Shown here: positions 1-8,533 of the stretch, one piece after another
Layout: each line of letters begins with the position of its first letter
How positions within the stretch are numbered: the first letter of the stretch is position 1
NCBI RefSeq assembly: GCF_000429765.1
Contig: NZ_AUCM01000006.1
Span: 1-64,000 of the forward strand
Direction of reading: 5' to 3'
DNA length: 64,000 bases
From: Gemmobacter nectariphilus DSM 15620
GTDB taxonomy: Bacteria; Pseudomonadota; Alphaproteobacteria; Rhodobacterales; Rhodobacteraceae
Program-made: the position numbers and the translations under genes
Notes under the pieces: generated by a model
Database searches by the model: none
The model's input: the letters and a program-made list of their open reading frames with translations, nothing else
Told to the model about the DNA's origin: nothing

Positions 1-511
1 CTCGACCAGTCCAGTCTCTACGTCATGTGCCAAGTTACCGAAGTAACGTGACCCACAAGTAGTGAAGCTGACATCCACATCATCGGCCGAAGCCTAGTGG
101 ACCGATATGCAAACGATCGTCGCCGAAACGACCAAACCGCCCGCATATCCCTTCATCATCCATCAATGTCAAAGAGCGCAACAATCCAGAACAACAAACA
201 ACCGAACCGACCCAATTCTCACCGGGCCAACTCGACCGTGCAGTCCACATTGTCAACCTCAACTTCCCATCAGGCTCGCACCCTCCGTTCCGTCTCAGCT
301 ACCGTCCGTCCCGGTTCCTTCCGTCCCCGTCGTCTCGGTGAAGCGGTATTTAGGGAGGTTCGAAGGGGGCCGCAAGAGGAAAATGTCGAGGAGATGACGC
401 TTTCTGCCAGAACGCCGGAAAATTTCGCGATCACCCCGGCGCAGGGAAATTTCCGAACGATTTTGCACCCTTGGCGAGCAAGCTTTGCAAAAGCGGCCTT
501 ACCCACCCCTT
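1..511. other. Long non-coding stretch at window start
   Basis: I see no convincing gene here. Open frames exist on both strands, but their translations are low-complexity (Ser/Pro/Arg) and match no family I recognise. Visible structure: a short stem at 34-47 (GTTAC-CGAA-GTAAC), a pyrimidine-rich tract with CCGTCC/TTCCGTC repeats around 280-335, and a purine-rich block around 340-400. The right half (about 400-500) would contain the region beyond the msrQ 3' end. It could be the edge of a leader or small RNA region; I cannot tell which. Confidence 0.4.
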
Positions 512-1132
512 CTAGAGGCGCCGAATCCGCCCCAGACGCAGGGCGATCAGTGCGAAAACGATGCCCAGATAGACCATCGGTTCCGGGGGCCAGGCCTTCA
601 CCACCATCATGTAATGGGCCGCCCCCGCCAGCGTTGCCGGCCATGCCAGCAGATGCAGCCGGCGCCAGGCGGCCCCGCCCATCCGGCGGATCGCCCGGTC
701 GGTGCTTGTCACTGCCAATGGCACCAGCAGGACCAGCCCCAGCATTCCGATGGTAATATAGGGACGCTTGATCAGATCGCGGATGACCTCGTCCCAGCGC
801 AGCTGGATATCCAGGACCAGCCAGACCAGCAGGTGAATCACCGCATAGCCAAAGCCTAGGACCCCCAACGCACGACGATAGCGGATCAGGTTGATCCCCA
901 AGGCCCGCATCAGCGGTGTGACGCACAGCGCCGCAATCAGGAATCGCAGCGACCAGATCCCCAGTTCATGTTCCAGCGGCCTGACCGGATCGGGCCCCAG
1001 CCCGCCCTGCACCAGCCGCCACACCAGCCACAGCGCAGGAAGCGTCCCCCCGATCCAGACCACCCAGGTCGGCACATGGCGCAGCCCCCGGTTCACCCGC
1101 ATCGCCACGGGCATCAGTGCGGCAACCGGCAT
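512..1132 (-). CDS. msrQ: MsrQ, haem-binding membrane subunit of the MsrPQ system
   Basis: Inner-membrane b-type cytochrome (ferric-reductase-like transmembrane fold, formerly YedZ). It passes electrons from the quinone pool to periplasmic MsrP, which repairs oxidised methionines in envelope proteins. The 206-residue protein has about five to six hydrophobic segments, and histidines fall within them (for example in the AVIHLLVWL and LHLLAWPATLAGAAHY stretches), as expected for haem ligands. The chosen ATG (1132) overlaps the msrP TGA by one base (TGATG), so the pair is translationally coupled; in-frame ATGs at 1114 and 1102 are alternatives. Length is normal for the family. Confidence 0.93.
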   Translation of the reverse strand: MPVAALMPVAMRVNRGLRHVPTWVVWIGGTLPALWLVWRLVQGGLGPDPVRPLEHELGIWSLRFLIAALCVTPLMRALGINLIRYRRALGVLGFGYAVIHLLVWLVLDIQLRWDEVIRDLIKRPYITIGMLGLVLLVPLAVTSTDRAIRRMGGAAWRRLHLLAWPATLAGAAHYMMVVKAWPPEPMVYLGIVFALIALRLGRIRRL

Positions 1133-2031
1133 CAGTAGAACTTCGCCAGATCCATGCCGGAATACAGCCCCGCCACCTCGTCGGCATAGCCGTTGAACAT
1201 CAGCGTCTCGCGTCGCTTGGCGAACATCCCCTCGCCGATGCGCCGCTCGCTGGCCTGGCTCCAGCGCGGATGATCCACCTGCGGGTTCACATTCGCATAG
1301 AAGCCGTATTCCTGCGGCTGCAGCTGATTCCAGGTCGTCGGCGGCTCGCGGTCCATCAGGCGGATCCGCACGATCGACTTGATCGACTTGAAGCCATACT
1401 TCCACGGCACGATCACCCGGATCGGTGCGCCGTTCTGCTTCGGCATCGGCTCGCCATACAGTCCGGTCGCCATCAGGGTCAGCGGGTGCATCGCCTCGTC
1501 CAGCCGCAAGCCTTCGACATACGGATAATCCAGGTTCATCTTGCGCACCCCCGGCATCTCCTCGGGGCGGGCAAGCGATTCGAAGGCGACATACTTTGCC
1601 CCCGGCTGCACCCCGACCCGCTTGAGCAGGCCCGCCAGTTCGAACCCTTGCCATGGCACGATCATCGACCAGGCCTCGACACAGCGGAAGCGGTAAATGC
1701 GCTCCTCGATCGCCTGCCCCTTGAGGACATCGGCCAGATCATAGGTGCCGGGCCGGTCAACCAGCCCGTCGATCTTGATCGACCAGGGGTCGATGGTCAT
1801 CGCGCCGGCATGGCGCTTGGGGTCATCCTTGCCAAAGCCGAATTCGTAGAAATTGTTGTAGCTGGTGATCGCCTCCAGCGCGGTCGGCGGCTCGTCCACC
1901 GTCCAAGCGGCGCGCGCGGGACCGGCCAGGGCCATCGCCCCCGCCCCGGCAATCACCGCACGGCGCGACAGGAACAGGGATTTGGGCGTCACATCGGACC
2001 AACGCGGATCGGCGGAACGGGGTCTGCGCAT
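1132..2031 (-). CDS. msrP: MsrP, periplasmic molybdopterin methionine-sulfoxide reductase
   Basis: Catalytic subunit of MsrPQ, a sulfite-oxidase-fold molybdoenzyme that reduces methionine sulfoxide in periplasmic proteins. The 299-residue product begins with a Tat signal: twin Arg at 23-24 in [11 protein letters not shown], then a hydrophobic stretch and an ARA cleavage site near 41. Cys117, in [11 protein letters not shown], is the expected molybdenum ligand. The downstream sequence [19 protein letters not shown] is typical of the family. It is the first gene of the msrPQ pair, transcribed leftwards, and the partner start codon overlaps its stop. Confidence 0.95.
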   Translation of the reverse strand: MRRPRSADPRWSDVTPKSLFLSRRAVIAGAGAMALAGPARAAWTVDEPPTALEAITSYNNFYEFGFGKDDPKRHAGAMTIDPWSIKIDGLVDRPGTYDLADVLKGQAIEERIYRFRCVEAWSMIVPWQGFELAGLLKRVGVQPGAKYVAFESLARPEEMPGVRKMNLDYPYVEGLRLDEAMHPLTLMATGLYGEPMPKQNGAPIRVIVPWKYGFKSIKSIVRIRLMDREPPTTWNQLQPQEYGFYANVNPQVDHPRWSQASERRIGEGMFAKRRETLMFNGYADEVAGLYSGMDLAKFY

Positions 2032-2194
2032 CGGGGCCTCCTGCGGATGCTGACAAGTCTACTGGACAATACGCGGCAAACCGGCCTGCGATTACACCGT
2101 CTCACGCCATCGTGACCCGGTGGGCCGGGTAGACATATTCACGATCTCGCATCATTCTGACCCTGCGGCCCGTCTGGCCGACAGGAGGAGACCC

Positions 2195-2629
2195 ATGTTC
2201 CGCGCCCTTGCCGCCGCCATAGTTCTGGCAGCCGCCAGCCCCGCCTCGGCAGAGTTCATCACCCGCACCGTGGAGGGCAACTTTGACGACATCGCCTTTG
2301 CGGTGGAAAACGCCATCATCGGCAAGGGGCTGGTGGTCGATGCCGTCAGCCACGTCGGCGAGATGCTGGAACGCACCAAGGCTGATGTCGGAGCGACCCG
2401 CACCGTCTTTACCCAGGCCGATGTGCTCAGCTTCTGTTCGGCCAGCCTGTCGCGCAAGGTGATGGAGGCCGACCCGGCCAATATCCAGTTCTGCCCCTAT
2501 GGCATCTCGGTCTTTGCCCTGCCCGACCAGCCCGGCAAGGTCACCGTCGGCTATCGCAGCTATCCCGAAGGCGCCATGCAAGAGGTCCAGGCCCTGCTGG
2601 CCGACATCGTCAGCGACGCGCTGGATTGA
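2195..2629 (+). CDS. Secreted DUF302 domain protein
   Basis: A 144-residue protein with a cleavable signal peptide (MFRALAAAIVLAAASPASA), followed by a DUF302-type domain. Family signs are the early TVEGNFDDIAFAVENAI segment and the late FCPYGISVFALPDQPGKVTVGYR segment. No enzymatic role is established for the family, and I infer only a periplasmic location. The ATG at 2195 is preceded by a strong ribosome site (AGGAGGAG, 2183-2190), so the longer upstream frame is not used. It is transcribed divergently from msrPQ across about 160 bases. Confidence 0.8.
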   Translation: MFRALAAAIVLAAASPASAEFITRTVEGNFDDIAFAVENAIIGKGLVVDAVSHVGEMLERTKADVGATRTVFTQADVLSFCSASLSRKVMEADPANIQFCPYGISVFALPDQPGKVTVGYRSYPEGAMQEVQALLADIVSDALD

Positions 2630-2766
2630 TCACATCCCCTCACGCCTCTTGACGGCGGCGTGAGTGCGGGCCGAAACAGGCGGCACCGGTCATCGACCCC
2701 GGATTTCAAGGGGCGCTGACGCGAATATGACAGTGATCTGTCCCCGTCACGCCCCGTAATTCCCCA

Positions 2767-2794
2767 CGATGCCAAGCACGGCATCGGGTTTTTT
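2767..2794 (+). terminator. Stem-loop plus T-run just upstream of the fasciclin gene
   Basis: CGATGCC (2767-2773) pairs with GGCATCG (2780-2786), followed by a run of six T (2789-2794). It has the form of a weak intrinsic terminator for the DUF302 gene, but it ends only 12 bases before the fasciclin ATG and abuts its ribosome site (AGGGAG). It may therefore act in the leader of the next gene. Confidence 0.5.
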
Positions 2795-2806
2795 AGGGAG
2801 TGACCA

Positions 2807-3289
2807 ATGATCCGCAGAACCTTTCTGGCTCTGACCGCTTCGACCTTCCTGGCCGCGCCGGCCTTTGCCGATGGCCATTCCAAAGACATCGTCGATACCG
2901 CCGTCAGCGCGGGCAGCTTCACCACCCTGGTTGCTGCCGTGCAGGCCGCGGGTCTGGTCGATACGCTCAAGGGCGCGGGCCCCTTCACGGTCTTCGCCCC
3001 CACGGACGAGGCCTTTGCCAAACTTCCGGCAGGCACCGTCGATGATCTGCTCAAGCCCGAGAACAAGGCCAAGCTGACCGCGATCCTGACCTACCACGTC
3101 GTTCCGGGCAAGGTCATGTCGGGCGATCTGTCGAACGGCATGAAGGCGGCCACCGTCCAGGGCGCCGAAGTGACCATCATGACCGAAGGCGGCGTCAAGG
3201 TGAACGAGGCCTCTGTGGTCACGCCCGATATCGCGGCCTCGAACGGCGTGATCCACGTCATCGACAGCGTGATCATGCCCCCGATGTGA
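2807..3289 (+). CDS. Secreted fasciclin-domain (FAS1) protein
   Basis: A 160-residue protein with an N-terminal signal peptide ending at AFA (about residue 21) and a single FAS1 domain. Hallmarks are the H1 motif [17 protein letters not shown], the central [15 protein letters not shown] and the H2 region [14 protein letters not shown]. Bacterial single-FAS1 proteins are secreted or surface-associated, and their ligands are mostly unknown. The start is supported by AGGGAG at 2795-2800. A GC-rich terminator follows directly, so the gene is probably monocistronic. Confidence 0.9.
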   Translation: MIRRTFLALTASTFLAAPAFADGHSKDIVDTAVSAGSFTTLVAAVQAAGLVDTLKGAGPFTVFAPTDEAFAKLPAGTVDDLLKPENKAKLTAILTYHVVPGKVMSGDLSNGMKAATVQGAEVTIMTEGGVKVNEASVVTPDIAASNGVIHVIDSVIMPPM

Positions 3290-3299
3290 TCTGCAAGGT

Positions 3300-3330
3300 C
3301 GGGCCGGGATTTTCCCGGCCCGCTTTCCGT
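3300..3330 (+). terminator. Intrinsic terminator after the fasciclin gene
   Basis: A perfect 10-bp stem, CGGGCCGGGA (3300-3309) with TCCCGGCCCG (3313-3322), closes a TTT loop and is followed by the pyrimidine-rich CTTTCCGT. It also touches the 3' end of the convergent WGR gene and could serve both. Confidence 0.75.
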
Positions 3331-3551
3331 CAGGCCGCGCGCAGCCGGTGAAAGCCCCGGCGCTCTGCCCCGCGCGCCCAGCGTTCAGCGGCAATGACCG
3401 CCTCACGCAGGTTGGAAAACCAGCACACCAGCGGCTGCGTCCGGCGCCCCGACTTGCCCCATTCGCGCAGCACCGAATATTCGCCGAACAGGTTCTCGGT
3501 CACTTCGACGCGGTAGAACCTGCCAGGGCGGGTCAGCAGCAGCGCCAGCAC
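3330..3551 (-). CDS. Small WGR-domain protein
   Basis: A 73-residue protein that is essentially one WGR domain: [25 protein letters not shown] followed by a helix ending in [11 protein letters not shown]. Stand-alone WGR proteins are thought to bind nucleic acid, by analogy with the PARP WGR domain; the exact role is unknown. I start it at GTG 3551, two bases beyond the dapB stop (TAG 3555-3553), which makes it translationally coupled to dapB. A TTG at 3572, inside dapB, is a less likely alternative. It converges on the fasciclin terminator. Confidence 0.75.
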   Translation of the reverse strand: MLALLLTRPGRFYRVEVTENLFGEYSVLREWGKSGRRTQPLVCWFSNLREAVIAAERWARGAERRGFHRLRAA

Positions 3552-3552
3552 C

Positions 3553-4362
3553 CTACAGCCCCAGAACGTCAAGCATATCGTATTCCCCCGGCTTCTGACC
3601 CTGCCCCCAAAGCGCCGCCTTCAGCGCCCCGCGGGCAAAGATGCGGCGGTCCGTCGCGATATGGCGCAGCACGATCCGCTCGCCATCGGCAGCGAACAGC
3701 ACGTCGTGCTCGCCCACGATGTCACCCCCGCGAATGGCGGAAAACCCGATCCGCCCGCGCCCGCGCGCACCGGTGATCCCGTCACGCCCGCGGTCCGACA
3801 CCTCGTCCAGCACGACGCCCCGCCCCTCGGCCGCGGCCTCGCCCAGCATCAGCGCGGTGCCGGATGGCGCATCCACCTTCATGCGGTGATGCGCCTCGAT
3901 CACCTCGATATCCCAGTCGGCATCCAGCGCCGCCGCCACCTTGCGCGTCAGCTGCACCAGCAGGTTGACCCCAAGGCTCATGTTGCCGGCCCGCACGATC
4001 ACCGCATGGCGCGCCGCGGCCTCGATCCTGACCAGATGCTCGGCCTCAAGCCCCGTGGTGCCGATCACATGAACCGCCCGCGCCTGGGCGGCCAGCGCGG
4101 CGAATTCCACCGTCGCGGCGGGCGCGGTAAAGTCGATCACCGCCTGCGCGCGGGAAAACGCCTCCAGCGCATCGTCGGTCACCACCACGCCCACATCAGC
4201 CCCGCCCATGCAGGCCCCGACATCGCGCCCCACCCAAGGGTGCCCGGACCGTTCCACACAGGCGACCAGGCGCGCAGCCTCGCTGGCCAGCACCGTATGC
4301 ACCAGCATCTGCCCCATCCGGCCCGAAGCGCCCGTGATCACGATTCCCGGCAAGTCAGCCAT
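3553..4362 (-). CDS. dapB: 4-hydroxy-tetrahydrodipicolinate reductase
   Basis: NAD(P)H-dependent step of the diaminopimelate/lysine pathway, needed for peptidoglycan cross-bridges. The 269-residue product shows the N-terminal nucleotide site [13 protein letters not shown], the IGTTGL segment, and the substrate region [17 protein letters not shown] with the conserved His-His and Lys. The C-terminal [14 protein letters not shown] ending is typical. The ATG at 4362 ([11 protein letters not shown]) has an AGGGG ribosome site. An upstream in-frame extension exists but is not protein-like. One copy of a short intergenic repeat lies directly upstream. Confidence 0.96.
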   Translation of the reverse strand: MADLPGIVITGASGRMGQMLVHTVLASEAARLVACVERSGHPWVGRDVGACMGGADVGVVVTDDALEAFSRAQAVIDFTAPAATVEFAALAAQARAVHVIGTTGLEAEHLVRIEAAARHAVIVRAGNMSLGVNLLVQLTRKVAAALDADWDIEVIEAHHRMKVDAPSGTALMLGEAAAEGRGVVLDEVSDRGRDGITGARGRGRIGFSAIRGGDIVGEHDVLFAADGERIVLRHIATDRRIFARGALKAALWGQGQKPGEYDMLDVLGL

Positions 4363-4376
4363 GCAGCACCCCTGTT

Positions 4377-4397
4377 CTTTGCCTTTTTCCAAATACC
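4377..4397 (-). repeat. Intergenic repeat, exact copy A
   Basis: Read on the minus strand this is GTATTTGGAAAAAGGCAAAG with one extra G in front. It is identical over 21 bases to the copies at 16471-16491 and 23744-23764, and it lies in the dapB/rbfA divergent spacer. Confidence 0.8.
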
Positions 4398-4539
4398 CTC
4401 GCGGGCACCGCCTGGTGCGCCATCGGATCAGGATCCAACCGGCGCCTGCCACAAGGCTCCACCGCCTCCATACCGCACCCGAATCGCCCATGCAAAGCCG
4501 CCCGTTGCGGGAACGCGCCGAAACGCCTATCTGAGGGTC

Positions 4540-4959
4540 ATGGCACAGAACCGCTTTTCCTCGGGCTCCGGCCCCTCGCAACGTCAGCTTCGCGTCGGCG
4601 AACTCATCCGCCGCACGCTGTCGGATGTGCTGAACCGTGCCGATGTGCACGATCCCGATCTCAATCGCATGTCGATCACGGTGGGCGAGGTCGCGGTTTC
4701 CCCCGATCTCAAGATCGCCACCTGCTACGTCATGCCCTTGGGCGGCGGCGATCCTCAGGGCGCCATCACCGCCCTTGCCCGCAACAAGGGCGAGCTGCGC
4801 CACCTGGTCGGCAAGGCCCTGACGCTGAAATTCTCGCCCGACCTGCGCTTTCGCCTGGACGAGACGTTCGACCGCCTGGACGAAACCCGCCGCCTGTTCG
4901 CGGATGAACGGGTGCAGCGCGACATCGCGGCCCCCGACGACGAAGACGATGATAGCTAA
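4540..4959 (+). CDS. rbfA: Ribosome-binding factor A
   Basis: Small KH-like factor that binds the 30S subunit and assists 16S rRNA 5'-end maturation. The product is 139 residues. The [19 protein letters not shown] helix, the [24 protein letters not shown] strand region and [23 protein letters not shown] are the conserved core, with an acidic tail DDEDDDS. The ATG at 4540 is used; the long upstream frame is antisense to dapB and is not coding. The next gene starts inside its last codons (11-base overlap), so the two are co-translated. Confidence 0.95.
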   Translation: MAQNRFSSGSGPSQRQLRVGELIRRTLSDVLNRADVHDPDLNRMSITVGEVAVSPDLKIATCYVMPLGGGDPQGAITALARNKGELRHLVGKALTLKFSPDLRFRLDETFDRLDETRRLFADERVQRDIAAPDDEDDDS

Positions 4960-5671
4960 GGCGATTCTCGCCATCCTTGCGCTGGCGAGCCCCGCCCTGG
5001 CAGACCCCTGCCGCACCGCGACCTTCGAGGACACCCCCTACACGGTCTGCGAGGCGCAGGCCGGGCAGGATCTGCGCCTGTTCCTGAACGGCGCCGATGG
5101 CGCGCTCCTTGGCAGCTTTCAGCGAATCGATGCCGCGCTGTCACCGCGCAAGCTGGCCTTTGCGATGAACGCGGGCATGTATCATGCCGACCGAAGCCCG
5201 GTCGGCCTGTATATAGAAGAAGGGCAGCAGACCGCCCGCCTTGTCACATCTGCAGGCCCCGGCAATTTCGGGATGCGCCCGAACGGTGTGTTCTGCATCC
5301 GGCCCGACGGGCGATTCGCCGTCATCGAATCGCGCACCTTCGCGCAGACCCCGCCCGAGTGCCGCTTTGCCACCCAATCCGGGCCGATGCTGGTCATCGG
5401 TGGCGATCTGCACCCGCGGTTCCTGCCCGAATCCGATTCGCGCTATACCCGCAACGGCGTCGGCGTCAGCGCAGATGGCAGGCGCGCGCTGTTCGTCATC
5501 TCGGATGCCCGCGTGACCTTTCACCAGATCGCCCGGTTCTTCCGCGACGGCCTTGGCCTGCGCGACGCGCTGTATTTTGACGGCAATATCTCGCGTCTGC
5601 ACGCCCCCGGACTGGGGCGCAGCGATTTCGGCTTTCCGATGGGGCCGGTGGTCGGGCTGGTGGTGGACTGA
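4949..5671 (+). CDS. Secreted phosphodiester-glycosidase-like (NAGPA/DUF2233) protein
   Basis: A 240-residue protein with a short signal peptide ([18 protein letters not shown]). The fold markers are [54 protein letters not shown] and the [15 protein letters not shown] segment. These match the NAGPA family, which in some bacteria cleaves N-acetylglucosamine phosphodiesters. The bacterial substrate here is unknown; a cell-envelope polymer is plausible. It overlaps rbfA by 11 bases and so belongs to its transcript. The three-codon upstream region of the longer frame lies inside rbfA. Confidence 0.85.
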   Translation: MIAKAILAILALASPALADPCRTATFEDTPYTVCEAQAGQDLRLFLNGADGALLGSFQRIDAALSPRKLAFAMNAGMYHADRSPVGLYIEEGQQTARLVTSAGPGNFGMRPNGVFCIRPDGRFAVIESRTFAQTPPECRFATQSGPMLVIGGDLHPRFLPESDSRYTRNGVGVSADGRRALFVISDARVTFHQIARFFRDGLGLRDALYFDGNISRLHAPGLGRSDFGFPMGPVVGLVVD

Positions 5672-5677
5672 CCGGGC

Positions 5678-6196
5678 TTAGCTGCCGGTCAACATCGTCC
5701 ACCAGATCTTGCCGCTCTTTTCCTGATACAGCGCAAAACCCATGTTCCGCGCGTCGGGTTGCAGCACGATGGCGCGGGTATCCGGGTCAGCCATCCAGGC
5801 GGCCAGCGTTTCCAGCTCGGTCTCGTAGGTCTCGGAAATCAGCTCGCCCAGCAGGGTGCCGGGATAGCCCACGCGCTGCGCCCGCTGGATGGGCGAGGAG
5901 CCGTCAGACCCGAAGTGCCAGGGCCGGTTCTGCACCGACATGTCCCGCGAATGCGTCGCGGCGGCCGCGTTCAGTTCGGCGTTCAACGCAAGCGGCGTCA
6001 GACCGCGCGCCTGCCGCAAGGCATTGACCGAATCCGTCATGCGCAACTGGATGCGCCCGACATCGGCTTCGCGGATCTTGTAGACCTGCGGCAAGGGCTT
6101 GCCATCGGGGCCCAGGGTGGCGCCCCCCATCGTGTCCGCGCAGGCCGACAGGACCAGGACCGCACCCAGCGAAAGCAGCACTTCACGACGCAGCAT
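5678..6196 (-). CDS. CAP-superfamily (SCP/PR-1) lipoprotein
   Basis: A 172-residue predicted lipoprotein with lipobox LSAC near residue 19 (SLGAVLVLSACADTM). A CAP domain follows: MTDSVNALRQARGL, then THSRDMSVQNRPWHFGSDGSSP (the conserved His-containing CAP motif) and NMGFALYQEKSGKIWWTMLTG at the end. Bacterial CAP proteins are secreted, and their function is mostly undefined. The ATG at 6196 is chosen because it places the signal peptide at the N terminus. It converges on the gene ending at 5671 with only six bases between them. Confidence 0.87.
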   Translation of the reverse strand: MLRREVLLSLGAVLVLSACADTMGGATLGPDGKPLPQVYKIREADVGRIQLRMTDSVNALRQARGLTPLALNAELNAAAATHSRDMSVQNRPWHFGSDGSSPIQRAQRVGYPGTLLGELISETYETELETLAAWMADPDTRAIVLQPDARNMGFALYQEKSGKIWWTMLTGS

Positions 6197-6401
6197 CGCG
6201 CATCCACCTTGTTTGCAACGTATTCTGCGACGCAATACATGATCAGCGGACAGGGGGCAAACCCTGCCAATGACACCTGCGTGAATACCCGCTGACATCT
6301 GAAGTGACAGGGGTTTGAATTGCGATCCCCGGCATCTCGCCGTAAGGATACCGCCAACGATCCGAATTCCCATCAGAGCAGACGACCAGAAGGACCGCCG
6401 C

Positions 6402-7007
6402 ATGTCGCGCGACACCCTGAACCGCATGAACCGCCGCCTCTTCCTTGGCTCGGCCGCCGTTGCCGCCACCGGACTGGCCATGCCCGCACTGGCCCAGACC
6501 AGCGCCAGCACCACCGAAATGGAAAACGCCGTCGCTGGCGGGGTGCGTCACAACATCTCCAGCTTCCGGACGCTGCAATGGCAGCCCTACTTCGACAACA
6601 CCAAGAACGGGGCGATCCTGGTCGACCTGACCTCGCGCGCGCTGCACTACTGGTCCGAGGATCAGTCGATCTACCGCCTCTATCCTACCTCGGTGCCGCT
6701 GAGCGAGGATCTGACCCGCCGGGGCCGCACATCCGTGGTGCTCAAGGATCCCAGCCCCAGCTGGCGCCCGACCCCGTCGATGAAGGAACGCAACCCGGAC
6801 TGGCCGGATTTCATCGGCCCCGGCCCGGAAAACCCGCTGGGAACCCGCGCGCTGCACCTTGGCTGGACCTACTACCGTATCCACGGCACCCACGACACCC
6901 GCAAGATCGGGCGTCGGTCCTCCAACGGTTGTGTCGGGCTGTATAACGAGCACATCGAAGAGCTGTACGAGATGGCCAAAATCGGCACGCAGGTGTTGCT
7001 GATTTGA
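6402..7007 (+). CDS. YkuD-type L,D-transpeptidase
   Basis: Periplasmic enzyme expected to form 3-3 peptidoglycan cross-links or to attach proteins to peptidoglycan. The product is 201 residues. The N terminus MNRRLFLGSAAVAATGLAMPALA (from residue 9) has a twin Arg and looks like a Tat signal. The catalytic YkuD motif is intact: YRIHGTHD with His161, and SSNGCVGL with Cys177. The ATG at 6402 has an AGAAGGA ribosome site; the ATG at 6426 would also keep the signal peptide. It is a single-gene unit, divergent from the CAP lipoprotein. Confidence 0.92.
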   Translation: MSRDTLNRMNRRLFLGSAAVAATGLAMPALAQTSASTTEMENAVAGGVRHNISSFRTLQWQPYFDNTKNGAILVDLTSRALHYWSEDQSIYRLYPTSVPLSEDLTRRGRTSVVLKDPSPSWRPTPSMKERNPDWPDFIGPGPENPLGTRALHLGWTYYRIHGTHDTRKIGRRSSNGCVGLYNEHIEELYEMAKIGTQVLLI

Positions 7008-7151
7008 CAACGTGACCCGATTGCCACAGGCCATGTGCTTTCCCCCGTTGCGTTTTCACCGCACCGATGGTTAGGAATGAATCACGAGGCATCTTGTTCG
7101 CGCCCGCTGCTGCCCTCATTCAACTGGCAGCGGGTTTATCTGGAGGTTACT

Positions 7152-7328
7152 ATGAAGAAAATCGCTCTCGCTGCCGCCCTGTCGATGGCTGCTTCGACCG
7201 CTTTCGCTGGCGGCCCGGCTGCTCCGGTCGTCGAGGCTCCGGTCATCGCCGCCAAAACGTCGTCGTCGTCGGGCGTCCTGATCCCGCTGCTGCTGCTGGT
7301 CATCGTCGCCGCTGCTGCGTCGAAGTGA
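7152..7328 (+). CDS. Small Ala-rich secreted or membrane peptide
   Basis: A 58-residue protein. The signal peptide MKKIALAAALSMAASTAFAG is followed by a Pro/Val-rich linker, a serine run (TSSSSG) and a C-terminal hydrophobic stretch VLIPLLLLVIVAAAASK that could anchor it in the membrane. I do not recognise a family. The architecture (signal, short Ala-rich body, second hydrophobic stretch) resembles the YjbE-like peptide at the right of this window. The ribosome site TGGAGG lies seven bases before the ATG. A strong terminator follows, so it is its own transcript; a high-expression monocistronic peptide is plausible. Confidence 0.8.
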   Translation: MKKIALAAALSMAASTAFAGGPAAPVVEAPVIAAKTSSSSGVLIPLLLLVIVAAAASK

Positions 7329-7346
7329 TCTGACGCAAGTCAAACG

Positions 7347-7376
7347 AAAAGGGCGCCCCCAGCGGGCGCCCTTTTT
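7347..7376. terminator. Bidirectional intrinsic terminator between small peptide gene and hemH
   Basis: GGGCGCCC (7351-7358) pairs with GGGCGCCC (7364-7371), flanked by AAAA on the left and TTTTT on the right. It should work for the + strand small gene and, read in reverse, for hemH. Confidence 0.88.
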
Positions 7377-7423
7377 GTTTGTCCGGTGATTTGCCCGGCG
7401 CGGCGGCCAGACAGGGCCGGTCC

Positions 7424-8470
7424 TCAGACCCAGCCCTTCAGGTTCTCCTCGATCACCGCGACCAGCGCTGCGATATGCGCCTCGTCATCGTTCAGACAGG
7501 GGATATAGGTAAAGCTCTCGCCCCCGGCATGAACGAAGGCTTCCTGAATCTCGCCCTGAATCTCCTCGAGCGTTTCGATGCAGTCAGCCGAGAAGGCAGG
7601 CGCGATCACCGCGATGTTCTTCTTGCCCTGTTTCGCCAGCTCGGCCACATGCTCGACCGTATAGGGCCGCAGCCATTCCTCGCGCCCAAAGACCGACTGG
7701 AAGGTGGTATCAATACTGCCCTTGTCCCAGCCCAGCCGTTCCCGCAGCAGGCGCGAGGTCTTCTGGCACTTGCAGTGATAGGGGTCGCCCTCCATCAGAT
7801 AGCGCTTCGGCATCCCGTGATAGCTGGCGACCAGCACGTCGGGCTTGCGTTCCAGCCCGGCATAGACCCGTTCCACGGACTGGGCGAGCGCCTCGATATA
7901 AGCCGGATGCGCAAAGTATTCGGGCACCGTGCGCGCTGCCGGCTGCGCCTTTTCCGCCATCAGCGCGCGGAAGAACTGATCGTTCGCCGTCGCCGTCGTC
8001 GCCCCGGCATATTGCGGATACAGCGGAAAGAACACGATCCGGTCGCAGCCCGCCTTGACCATCTCGCGCACCTTGCTGACGGTCGAGGGGTTGCCATAGC
8101 GCATGCAGAAATCGACCATCACCTCATCGCCATGCAGATCGGCCAGCGACGCGGCAATCTTGGCGGTCTGGGCCTTGGTGATCGTCATCAGCGGGCTTTC
8201 GCCCTTGTCGTGGTTCCAGATCAGCTTGTAGTTCGCCCCGCTGGTGAACGGGCGCTTGGTCAGGATGATCAGCTGAAGCAGCGGCTGCCACTTCCACGCG
8301 GGGAAATCGATCACCCGCTTGTCCGACAGAAACTCGTTCAGATACCGGCGCATCGACCAGTAGTCGTAGTTGTCCGGTGTGCCAAGATTGGCCAGCAGAA
8401 CGCCCACCTTGCGGCGCGGCACAGGCGGGTGATTGGCGGGCAGCGGCGCGGTGGCCTGTGGGTCGGTCAT
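7424..8470 (-). CDS. hemH: Ferrochelatase
   Basis: Last step of haem synthesis: insertion of Fe(II) into protoporphyrin IX. The product is 348 residues. The start is ATG 8470 (MTDPQATAPLP) with a GAGGAG ribosome site. Family segments are VGVLLANLGTPD, FPLYPQYAGATTATANDQ, and VASYHGMPKRYLMEGDPYHCKCQKTSRLL (the metal-binding His region), with VIAPAFSADCIETLEEI near the end carrying the conserved Glu. Length is typical for the proteobacterial enzyme. Haem genes recur at 44.4-48 kb (hemY, hemD). Confidence 0.97.
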   Translation of the reverse strand: MTDPQATAPLPANHPPVPRRKVGVLLANLGTPDNYDYWSMRRYLNEFLSDKRVIDFPAWKWQPLLQLIILTKRPFTSGANYKLIWNHDKGESPLMTITKAQTAKIAASLADLHGDEVMVDFCMRYGNPSTVSKVREMVKAGCDRIVFFPLYPQYAGATTATANDQFFRALMAEKAQPAARTVPEYFAHPAYIEALAQSVERVYAGLERKPDVLVASYHGMPKRYLMEGDPYHCKCQKTSRLLRERLGWDKGSIDTTFQSVFGREEWLRPYTVEHVAELAKQGKKNIAVIAPAFSADCIETLEEIQGEIQEAFVHAGGESFTYIPCLNDDEAHIAALVAVIEENLKGWV

Positions 8471-8533
8471 CGGGGCTCCTCTGGCATCCGGGCTGGAACA
8501 TACCTCAGATAAGCGGATTTGCGCCGGGGTCAA

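Noticed and set aside
97-756. Long + strand frame at the window start
   Set aside because: Low-complexity translation, overlaps msrQ on the other strand, no ribosome site and no family.
3661-4539. Upstream extension of rbfA
   Set aside because: Antisense to dapB; rbfA motifs begin only after ATG 4540.
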